Shown one piece after another: positions 6,851 to 13,299 of a stretch of 15,722 bases of DNA. The stretch is from Methanofollis sp. (GTDB taxonomy: Archaea > Halobacteriota > Methanomicrobia > Methanomicrobiales > Methanofollaceae). The position numbers and the translations under genes are program-made. Numbering within the stretch: the first letter of the stretch is position 1; each line of letters begins with the position of its first letter. The stretch covers positions 1 through 15,722 of the forward strand of contig JAQVHG010000023.1 of assembly GCA_028696365.1 (NCBI GenBank), given 5' to 3'. The notes beneath the pieces were generated by a model. That model saw only the letters and a list, made by a program, of their open reading frames with translations, searched no databases and was not told the origin of the DNA.

Positions 6851-7846
6851 GTGCAGAATAACATAATACCGACAGAAGAAGGAACCGCCCAGATACAGGA
6901 GTGCAGAACCGCTCTTATACAGGTAAAAGAGGAGATGCAACGGGTGATCGTCGGGCAGGAGGAAACGATCAGAGACCTCCTCATCGCCCTCGTTGCGGGG
7001 GGCAACGTCCTCCTCGAAGGGGTGCCCGGCCTTGCAAAGACCCTCACCGTCAGGACGCTCGCCGCATGCACTGCCTGCTCCTTTGCGCGCATCCAGTTCA
7101 CCCCCGACCTACTCCCCTCAGACATCACCGGCACGACCGTCTACCACCAGCACGACAACACCTTCTCCCTGGTGAAGGGCCCGGTCTTCCACCACATCGT
7201 GCTGGCAGACGAGATCAACCGCGCCCCGCCGAAGGTCCAGTCGGCCCTCCTCGAGGCGATGCAGGAGCGGCAGGTCACCATCCAGGGCGAAACCTGCGCA
7301 CTCCCCGACCCGTTCTTCGTGCTTGCCACCCAGAACCCGATCGAGTCTGAAGGGACCTACCCGCTCCCTGAGGCCCAGACCGACCGCTTCCTCTTCAAAC
7401 TCATCATGGACTATCCACGAGTGGACGACGAAGTCGAGATCCTCGACCGGTTTGCCGCCAGGACCGAGGTCACCCCTGCCTGCGTCCTCAGCGTCCCAGA
7501 ACTCAAGACGATCCAGGCCACCGCGCGCGCCGTCCGCGCCGACCAGGCGGTGCGGGAGTACGCAGCTAGGATCGTGGACGCCACCAGGCACCCCGACGAG
7601 TACGCCCTCAAGACCGGGGAGTACATCGAATGGGGCGCCTCACCGCGTGCCACCCTCTCACTGATCCTGGGGGCCAAGGCCCGCGCCCTCCTGGAGGGAC
7701 GCACCTACATCGTCCCCCACGACATCAAGGCCGTCGCCCACAATGCCCTGCGCCACCGCATCCTCCTCACCTACACCGCAGACGCCTGCGGGATCAGGAG
7801 CGATGCGATCATCGACGAGGTGCTCGGTGTCGTCGAGGTGCCATGA
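6851..7846 (+). CDS. moxR: MoxR-family AAA+ ATPase
   Basis: The product has 331 residues, the usual MoxR length. MoxR ATPases act as chaperone-like motors that mature or activate partner complexes, typically with VWA proteins. Visible motifs are Walker A GVPGLAKT (57-64), Walker B VLADEINR (117-124), sensor 1 ATQNP (159-163), arginine finger region EAQTDRF (174-180) and sensor 2 GASPRAT (262-268). The start is GTG at 6851, because an in-frame stop (6836-6838) lies just upstream and the first motif helices follow at once. No strong ribosome site is seen, only AAGG about 10 bases away. It leads a four-gene operon with the DUF58, BatA-like and BatD-like genes and overlaps the DUF58 gene by 4 bases. 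Substrate unknown. Confidence 0.93.
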   Translation: MQNNIIPTEEGTAQIQECRTALIQVKEEMQRVIVGQEETIRDLLIALVAGGNVLLEGVPGLAKTLTVRTLAACTACSFARIQFTPDLLPSDITGTTVYHQHDNTFSLVKGPVFHHIVLADEINRAPPKVQSALLEAMQERQVTIQGETCALPDPFFVLATQNPIESEGTYPLPEAQTDRFLFKLIMDYPRVDDEVEILDRFAARTEVTPACVLSVPELKTIQATARAVRADQAVREYAARIVDATRHPDEYALKTGEYIEWGASPRATLSLILGAKARALLEGRTYIVPHDIKAVAHNALRHRILLTYTADACGIRSDAIIDEVLGVVEVP

Positions 7847-8709
7847 TGGAGACAGTCGCCGACCTCATTGCACGGGTGAGGCCGGTGCCGCTGATGGCCC
7901 TCCTCCAGGCCGGCGGCACCTTCGCAGGCGGGCACCGCTCCCCTCTCATCGGGCAGGGGATTGAGTTTGCCGGGATCAGGGGCTATGTCCCAGGCGACGA
8001 TGTCCGCGCCATCGACTGGAAAGTCACCGCACGACGGGCGGTCCCTTATGTGAGGGTCTTCACCGAAGACCGGGAGATGAACCTCTACATCGCCATCGAC
8101 TGCTCGGCTTCTGGAGGATATGCCGGCGCCGGGCAGAAAGATCGGACGATCATCGATGCAACGGTGGCCCTCGTCCTCGGCGCCGAGTCGTGCGGCGACC
8201 GCGTGGGGCTCTGCCTCTTCTCTGACCAGATGGAAACTCTCATCCCTGCACGGCGGGGACGGCGACACGTGGCCGTCCTCCTCTCGGCCCTGCTTGCGCG
8301 GATGCCCTTCTCCGGCAGGACCGACCTCCAGGCCGCGCTCGGCGCCCTTGCCCCGTCCCTTCCTCCTCTGAGCACCGTCCTCATCATCTCTGACTTTGCC
8401 TCCCCCCCCTTCATGAAGGCCCTGAAGGCGCTCAGGGGGAGGCACAGGGTGGTGCTCCTCAGCGTCACCGATTCCAATGAACAGGATCTTCCCGACCTCG
8501 GCCTCATCTCCCTCGAAGATGCAGAGAGCGGGGAGCAGGTGATCGTCGACACCTCAGACCCGGCCTTCAGGCAGCGTTTCCGCGAAGTCGCGGCCGGACG
8601 CACGCGCGACCTGGCCCTGGCCGCCGGCGAGTGCATGACCCCACTGGTCTCCCTTACAGCAGGGGACGACCTCGAGGAGGCGTTGATGAGCGCGCGGGGG
8701 TGGCGCTGA
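7843..8709 (+). CDS. DUF58 domain protein of the MoxR/Bat module
   Basis: The product has 288 residues. The start is ATG 7843, which overlaps the moxR stop as ATGA; a second ATG follows directly at 7846, while the frame stays open further upstream inside moxR. The DUF58 signature RGYVPGDDVRAIDW is at 46-59. A VWA-like fold follows, with metal-site residues D-C-S-A-S (86-90), T160 in G-R-T-D-L and D184 in I-I-S-D-F. No membrane helix is apparent, so it is probably cytoplasmic or membrane-associated through partners. DUF58 proteins almost always sit beside moxR and are thought to link the ATPase to membrane VWA proteins. The TGA stop is immediately followed by the ATG of the BatA-like gene, which implies coupled translation. 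Confidence 0.9.
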   Translation: MMETVADLIARVRPVPLMALLQAGGTFAGGHRSPLIGQGIEFAGIRGYVPGDDVRAIDWKVTARRAVPYVRVFTEDREMNLYIAIDCSASGGYAGAGQKDRTIIDATVALVLGAESCGDRVGLCLFSDQMETLIPARRGRRHVAVLLSALLARMPFSGRTDLQAALGALAPSLPPLSTVLIISDFASPPFMKALKALRGRHRVVLLSVTDSNEQDLPDLGLISLEDAESGEQVIVDTSDPAFRQRFREVAAGRTRDLALAAGECMTPLVSLTAGDDLEEALMSARGWR

Positions 8710-9660
8710 ATGGCAGGTTTTTCTCATCCTCTCTGGCTCCTCGCCCTCCTCGGCCTGCCGGTCCTGTACCTCCTCTACCTCAGGGCGGAGAAAAACCGAA
8801 AAAAAGAGGCGCTCCTCTTCTCAGGGGTGTCCATCTTCAAGGAGGCGGTTGGGGAGAAAAAACCCTTCAGGCGACCGCGGGTTCTCTTCCTCCTCACCCT
8901 CCTCGCCATCGGCCTCCTGATCACCGGCCTCGCCGGCCCCCACATGCCGCTGGAAGGGATGCATGAAGGGGTCTCGGTGGTGCTTGCGATCGATACCTCT
9001 GGGAGCATGGCGGCGACCGACTACCCGCCGAATCGACTCGCCTCTGCAAAGTCGGCTGCAGAAAAACTGCTCGACGGACTGGAGCGCGAGGACTACGCAG
9101 GGGTCGTCACCTTCGAGAACGGTGCGATGAGCGCTGCCTACCTCTCCCCAGATCATGACCGCGTCGTCGGGAAACTCCAGGCCATCAAACTCAAAGACGG
9201 CCCCACCGCCCTCGGCGACGGGCTCGCCCTCGCGGTGGACATGGCCGACGCCATCCCAAACCGGAAAAAGATCGTGGTCCTCCTCTCAGACGGGATGAAC
9301 AACGCTGGCATCATCTCCCCGACGCAGGCCGCCGGGTTTGCCATGGAACGGGGGGTGCAGGTCTACACCGTCGGCCTCGGGTCCACCGGACCGGTCGCCC
9401 TCGGGACTACAGAGGACGGCTCCACCCACTATGCCCACCTCGACGAGAAAACACTCAGAGAGGTGGCGAGCACGACTGGTGGAAAATATTTCAGGTCAGT
9501 CGACGGAGACACCCTCCAGGAGATCTATGCCGCCCTCCCTGACGAGATCGAGCGGGAACCTGAGGAGACCGACGTCTCCGGGATGTTCTTCCTTGCCGCC
9601 CTCCTCACCCTCCTTGCCGAATGCGGGTTGCGATATGGAAGGGGGCGGATCCTTCCATGA
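8710..9660 (+). CDS. BatA-like membrane VWA protein
   Basis: The product has 316 residues with the BatA layout. Two N-terminal membrane helices (about 8-24 and 58-74) flank a basic loop. The von Willebrand A domain (about 88-270) has a full metal-ion-dependent adhesion site: DTSGSM (95-100), T166 in G-P-T-A-L-G and D194 in L-L-S-D-G. A third hydrophobic helix is at about 291-305. The family binds protein partners through the metal site, and with MoxR it is implicated in assembling or protecting envelope proteins, though the archaeal role is not established. It starts directly after the DUF58 stop and ends in a 4-base ATGA overlap with the next gene. No BatB, BatC or BatE gene follows. Confidence 0.9.
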   Translation: MAGFSHPLWLLALLGLPVLYLLYLRAEKNRKKEALLFSGVSIFKEAVGEKKPFRRPRVLFLLTLLAIGLLITGLAGPHMPLEGMHEGVSVVLAIDTSGSMAATDYPPNRLASAKSAAEKLLDGLEREDYAGVVTFENGAMSAAYLSPDHDRVVGKLQAIKLKDGPTALGDGLALAVDMADAIPNRKKIVVLLSDGMNNAGIISPTQAAGFAMERGVQVYTVGLGSTGPVALGTTEDGSTHYAHLDEKTLREVASTTGGKYFRSVDGDTLQEIYAALPDEIEREPEETDVSGMFFLAALLTLLAECGLRYGRGRILP

Positions 9661-11126
9661 CCAGACGGTTCATCTTCGCCATATTCCTCCTCCTCTTTGC
9701 TGTCGTGGCCTGCAGTCCGGGAGCGGCAGGGGAGGTCACGCTCTCAGCCCCACAGAGTGATTACGTCTTCCAGATCGGGGAGACCGGGGAGATCACGCTT
9801 GAAGTCGCCAGTTCCCTTGGGATCGAGGTGCCTGGTACGCTCACCGTGGCGCTGACCCCGACCGATGGTACGGTCGGTGCCGGATGGAACCAGGTGCGGA
9901 GCATCAAGGTCGGGAGCGGGGAGCACACCCTCGCCGTTACACTTGGCACCTCTGAGATCCCCGCGACCTTCGGACTCACGATCACCTTCGATTACCAGGG
10001 GAAGGCGGCGCACCTCTCAGGGGTGACTGTCCGCTTTGTTGAGGAGGTCACTGATGAAGAGACACAGTCCGAGCAGGAAGCCAGGGTGACCTCGGTCGAG
10101 ACCTCGGCGGCGCAGTCGCAGGAAGGGACCAGCGGCAGCCGGAACACTGCCTCAACGACCAACCGGATGATCCAGGCCGGCCAAGTACCACAGGACGCCG
10201 ACGCCCTCAAGACAGGAATGGCAGAGGAGGACCAGCAGATCAGGGAGGCACAGGACGACCTCATCGCGAGGGTGATGGCAGACCCAGTGGTCCTGCGCCT
10301 GGACCACCGGTTGAAAATCGATGGATTTGAGCAGGCCGGACAGGAGGCCGAGCCTGAGAGTGGGGAGTTCACGCTCACCTACCTCCGGGGCGAAGGTGAA
10401 GAGGCCAGGATCGACGGCGTGATGGTCGAAGACCTTGCCTATGCCTGCCTGACCTCAGACTCCCCTCTCCAGATCCCCGGCCTCGTGGCAGGCAACCAGA
10501 CCTTCCAGGAGTACGCCGGCCAGGTGACCGGCGAAGGACTTGTCCGCGGCAGGACGGTCATGAACCTCACTCAGGAGGAGCAGAGTTATTCCTTCTCGTA
10601 CGGCGACGGGACCGCAGAGATCCATGCCACCCTGGTTGGGGGTGCGGTCAGGGAAGTTACCCTCGACTGGCAGATGAACTGGCTCCCGCTCATCGGGCTG
10701 ATGGCCGGATGCATCCTCCTGCTGGTGGCGGCCTACACAGCCTCCAGGCGACGGGACGAGAAGACCGCGCCTCCCTGCCCTCCAGAAGAGAAGCCCACAC
10801 CGCCCCCTGGCCCCTCCCCTCTCGACCTCCTTGCCAGAGCCGAGGCCGACTATGAGGCTGGCGAGGAGGTGCAGGCCTACCGGGGCGCGGCGCGTGCTCT
10901 CAGGGAGCACGTCTCCATGACCTGTGGCACAGGCACAGAACTCACCGACGAAGAGACGATCGCCCTCCTTCCTGAGGCCGATCCCACAACGGCAACGGTC
11001 AGAGAGGCACTCTCAAGATGCAGCAGAGTTTCTTTTGGCGGGAAGTCTCCAGAAGAGACTGAATTTATATCGATTGTCAGAACGATCAGTGAGATCATCA
11101 CGAAAAATGATGGAGAAGTTCAATGA
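9657..11126 (+). CDS. BatD-like membrane protein
   Basis: The product has 489 residues. ATG 9657 is chosen because it overlaps the BatA-like stop (ATGA) and opens a signal peptide, MTRRFIFAIFLLLFAVVAC; V-V-A-C at 16-19 also fits a lipobox. An extracellular beta-rich region (about 27-125) resembles the BatD N-terminus. A polar Gln/Glu-rich, probably helical stretch (130-210) and another extracellular region precede a membrane helix (about 342-362). The cytoplasmic tail has a Pro-rich linker and a helical domain (about 392-480) with A-Y-R-G-A-A-R-A-L-R and a C-terminal S-R-C-S-R-V-S-F-G-G segment, as in BatD/DUF4381-type proteins. The family assignment rests on layout and gene order rather than strong motifs. 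The stop codon lies inside the inverted repeat at 11118-11137. Confidence 0.75.
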   Translation: MTRRFIFAIFLLLFAVVACSPGAAGEVTLSAPQSDYVFQIGETGEITLEVASSLGIEVPGTLTVALTPTDGTVGAGWNQVRSIKVGSGEHTLAVTLGTSEIPATFGLTITFDYQGKAAHLSGVTVRFVEEVTDEETQSEQEARVTSVETSAAQSQEGTSGSRNTASTTNRMIQAGQVPQDADALKTGMAEEDQQIREAQDDLIARVMADPVVLRLDHRLKIDGFEQAGQEAEPESGEFTLTYLRGEGEEARIDGVMVEDLAYACLTSDSPLQIPGLVAGNQTFQEYAGQVTGEGLVRGRTVMNLTQEEQSYSFSYGDGTAEIHATLVGGAVREVTLDWQMNWLPLIGLMAGCILLLVAAYTASRRRDEKTAPPCPPEEKPTPPPGPSPLDLLARAEADYEAGEEVQAYRGAARALREHVSMTCGTGTELTDEETIALLPEADPTTATVREALSRCSRVSFGGKSPEETEFISIVRTISEIITKNDGEVQ

Positions 11127-11137
11127 CTCTATTGAAC
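11118..11137. repeat. Inverted repeat GTTCAAT-N6-ATTGAAC, copy 2 (candidate operator)
   Basis: Arms and spacer length are identical to those at 2586-2605. It overlaps the end of the BatD-like gene and lies 108-127 bases upstream of the TiaS-like start. As RNA it would form an 8-bp stem with a G-U pair and a 4-base loop. No T-run follows closely, so a terminator is less likely than a regulator site for the ECF operon. A role at the 3' end of the Bat operon mRNA cannot be excluded. Confidence 0.55.
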
Positions 11138-11157
11138 ATCCATCCTCTCCCACACTT

Positions 11158-11205
11158 CCAAAACAAAATGATTTCATCGAGAATTCTGGGATTAAATCCT
11201 GCATC
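11158..11205 (+). promoter_or_regulatory. Probable promoter region of the TiaS-like/ECF operon
   Basis: An A-rich block with TTCATC (11158-11178) is followed by the element TCTGGGATTAAATCCTGCATC (11185-11205), whose core GGATT-A-AATCC is an 11-bp palindrome. The order inverted repeat, A-rich/TTCATC, GGATTA element, ATG matches the leader of the 749-residue surface protein gene. A second TATA-like stretch, CCTTATTATCC, lies at 11205-11215. Confidence 0.35.
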
Positions 11206-11244
11206 CTTATTATCCATCCACGCGAAAAAGTACACCAGATTACT

Positions 11245-11949
11245 ATGACAGTCTACGTAGCCATGGACGACACCGACAACCTCAACTCCCGCGGGACTGG
11301 GAAGCTCGCCAGAGCGGTTGCCGCGACCCTCTCAAGAGAATATAATGTCTACGGTGTCACACGCCACCAACTCTTCGTCGACGACGCGATCCCCTACACT
11401 TCTCACAACTCCTGCGCCGTCATCCACCTCCCGTATGCCGAGAAACAAGACGTCCCTGCGATCTTCGCGATCGCAGAGAAATGCATGCTCGGTGACTTTG
11501 TCGAGGGCAGCGACCCTGGACTTGCCGTCGCCTCTGCTAACCAGGTGACACCGGCCCTCATCGCCTTCGGAAAAGACGCCAAGGCGAATGTGCTCACCCA
11601 AGAGACGGCGCGAAACCTTGCACAGAACCTTGACATCATGCTCAAGGGACTCGGTGGGACCGAGGACGGGGTCATCGGGTCCATGGCAGGGATCGGGCTT
11701 GCCCGTGCCGGGAACGACGGACGGTTCCTTCAGGTTGGACGTATCAGGGATATCACCGGCCTGTGCACCGCCGCCGAACTTTTCGAGGCCGGGATCGACG
11801 CGATCATCACTCGCGACGGCCGGCAGATCACAGAGGGGATCATCGAGGCCCCTGAAGGAAAATCAGTAAAGCCCTGCCCGATCGGCGGTTGGATCGTCCT
11901 CATCGTCGATGAACGGGACGGGCACCTCATCCCTGTGAAGAGAGATTGA
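11245..11949 (+). CDS. Short TiaS-like protein (tRNA-Ile2 agmatinylcytidine synthetase family, N-terminal half only)
   Basis: The product has 234 residues. The frame is open from 10924, but that part overlaps the BatD-like gene; ATG 11245 begins exactly at the conserved start MTVYVAMDDTD. The acidic motif D-D-T-D (8-11) with a following G-T-G-K, I-P-Y-T-S-H-N-S-C-A-V (49-59) and G-G-T-E-D-G-V-I-G-S-M-A-G-I-G (137-151) correspond to the kinase-like and ferredoxin-like domains of TiaS, which activates ATP to attach agmatine to tRNA. The C-terminal OB-fold and zinc ribbon that bind tRNA in the roughly 420-residue enzymes are absent, so a tRNA substrate is doubtful. It is the first gene of the ECF operon, one base from the next gene, and may act on the transported compound. 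No strong ribosome site is visible. Confidence 0.75.
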   Translation: MTVYVAMDDTDNLNSRGTGKLARAVAATLSREYNVYGVTRHQLFVDDAIPYTSHNSCAVIHLPYAEKQDVPAIFAIAEKCMLGDFVEGSDPGLAVASANQVTPALIAFGKDAKANVLTQETARNLAQNLDIMLKGLGGTEDGVIGSMAGIGLARAGNDGRFLQVGRIRDITGLCTAAELFEAGIDAIITRDGRQITEGIIEAPEGKSVKPCPIGGWIVLIVDERDGHLIPVKRD

Positions 11950-11950
11950 G

Positions 11951-12748
11951 ATGGAATTTCGTACCAGAGTCGTCGCCGCCTTTGCGCTCCTCATCACGAT
12001 CGCAGCAGCGGCTCTGGCAGTCCAGATCTCTGCCGAGGGGCTTTACGGTCCTGAGACTGGCCTTGAGCCTCCAGTCAGTTCAGATATGACCTTCTCGCGG
12101 GCAGATTTCCTCTACGGTCCACAGGACTGGCGCCCATACCTCACCCCTCTTTCTCTCAACACCCTCCCTGCCGCAGACGAGACGAGGGAGTGGTACTTCA
12201 TGTTTGTCAGGTTGAATGAGACCCCGCAGGGAGGAAACCCTGCGCTGTATACCCCCCGCTCGGTTGCCGTCGACTACGCCTTCACTGACCTCTCAGGGAC
12301 CTCTGCCTTCTACCTGTACGGCAAAAAATTCGGGAGCGGGAGGGCATGGACCAGCAGGCAGGAGGGCTATGGATCTTCTGGCTTCCTGGTCACCGGGACG
12401 GCCGTGCCAGGCCGAGGGATGCCCCAGGCCTCCCCGCTCATGCACACAGGTGAGTGGGTGGAGATGAGGCTTGCCAATGTCCATGGCCTTGGACCTGACG
12501 AGATCCCCACCTCGACTGTCTCCCTCTGGTTCCCGCCGAATAAGGTAGGGCAGGACTCCCTTCATATCACCACCGACCCTGCCGAGCGCAAGGGCCAGGT
12601 CACCATCGACGCCCCGACCACAGGGCGTTTCTATATCACCCACACAGGGGGGAGCCGTGTCGGGGCCGTGTATCTCCTCATCGCTGTGGACCGTCCCCAG
12701 CCTGACTCCTTCTCACTTAGACTTCAGACCAGTACAGAGGCGGTATAA
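11951..12748 (+). CDS. Small exported protein with permuted B-A surface module, in the ECF transporter operon
   Basis: The product has 265 residues. A hydrophobic N-terminal segment (about 7-27, ending I-S-A-E-G) is a signal peptide or membrane anchor; there is no C-terminal helix. Residues about 47-150 match module B of the two large surface proteins: A-D-F-L-Y-G-P-Q-D-W-R-P, W-Y-F-M-F-V, V-A-V-D-Y-A-F, A-F-Y-L-Y-G, Y-G-S-S-G-F-L-V-T-G. Residues about 168-261 match module A: V-E-M-R-L-A-N, L-H-I-T-T-D-P, K-G-Q-V-T, F-Y-I-T-H-T-G-G, L-L-I-A-V-D. The order is therefore reversed. The cysteine of YGWC is missing (YGKK). The gene starts one base after the TiaS-like stop and overlaps the S-component start by one base (TAATG), so an extracytoplasmic partner of the transporter is likely. 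Direct ligand binding is inference. Confidence 0.8.
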   Translation: MEFRTRVVAAFALLITIAAAALAVQISAEGLYGPETGLEPPVSSDMTFSRADFLYGPQDWRPYLTPLSLNTLPAADETREWYFMFVRLNETPQGGNPALYTPRSVAVDYAFTDLSGTSAFYLYGKKFGSGRAWTSRQEGYGSSGFLVTGTAVPGRGMPQASPLMHTGEWVEMRLANVHGLGPDEIPTSTVSLWFPPNKVGQDSLHITTDPAERKGQVTIDAPTTGRFYITHTGGSRVGAVYLLIAVDRPQPDSFSLRLQTSTEAV

Positions 12749-13299
12749 TGACTAGAAATGAACCCTACTTCTCCCCCTATGAGATCGCAGTCCTCTCTCT
12801 CTGCGGCGCCCTCATCTTTGTCTCAAAAGTGTTGATCAAAGTCCCGCTTCACTCACCCGGTCACTCCAGTCTTTTTGTGGTGATCCCATTCCTCGTTGGG
12901 TGCGGAGTGGTACGGAGACCCGGGGCCGCCACATATATTGGGCTGATCTGTGGACTGCTCGCCTCTTTCTTCGGACTCGAAGCCTTCCATCTCTTCGATG
13001 TCTTCAAGTACCTTGCCATGGGCCTGGTCATCGACGCCACCGCTCTAGTCTTCAACTTCAGGATGGACCATCCTGCAGTGGGCCTCATCGCCGGCGCCGC
13101 GGGAAGTATTGCAAAGATGGCAGTAAACTACAGCGTCCATCTCCTCCTCGGCGTCCCAGCCACCTTCATCGTCCTTGGGGTTGGGGTGGCCTCGGTGACC
13201 CATCTCGTCTTCGGTGGGATTGGGGGGGTGATCGGTGCCCTTGTCATCGCCCGTCTCATTAGAGCAGGAGTGATCGCGAGTGCGCCCTCCTCGTCCTGA
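12748..13299 (+). CDS. ECF transporter substrate-specificity (S) component, substrate unknown
   Basis: The product has 183 residues with about five or six hydrophobic helices, the usual size of an S component that binds substrate in the membrane and docks on EcfT. Recognisable features are the N-terminal helix A-V-L-S-L-C-G-A-L-I-F-V-S-K, then K-V-P-L-H-S-P-G-H-S-S (31-41), R-R-P-G-A (56-60), a Gly-rich small-residue helix, and K-Y-L-A-M-G-L-V-I-D (87-96). Histidines at 35, 39, 81, 131 and 152 lie in or near membrane segments. It lacks the N-terminal Met-His of CbiM/NikM, so cobalt or nickel by that mechanism is not supported, and no vitamin family is recognised. Its gene overlaps its neighbours on both sides. 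The assignment rests on topology plus the adjacent ECF ATPase and EcfT. Confidence 0.8.
   Translation: MTRNEPYFSPYEIAVLSLCGALIFVSKVLIKVPLHSPGHSSLFVVIPFLVGCGVVRRPGAATYIGLICGLLASFFGLEAFHLFDVFKYLAMGLVIDATALVFNFRMDHPAVGLIAGAAGSIAKMAVNYSVHLLLGVPATFIVLGVGVASVTHLVFGGIGGVIGALVIARLIRAGVIASAPSSS

Noticed and set aside
7118..7591. Long open frames antisense to moxR and the other GC-rich genes
   Set aside because: They are shadows of high-GC codon use. They lack starts with ribosome sites and overlap genes with clear catalytic motifs.
10924..11244. Extended start of the TiaS-like protein at 10924
   Set aside because: The region overlaps the BatD-like gene in another frame, has no family resemblance, and the conserved family start is at 11245.
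12748..13299. Cobalt or nickel S component (CbiM/NikM)
   Set aside because: The N-terminal Met-His-Ile metal-binding start is absent and the protein begins MTRNEP. No CbiN/NikN-like gene is present.
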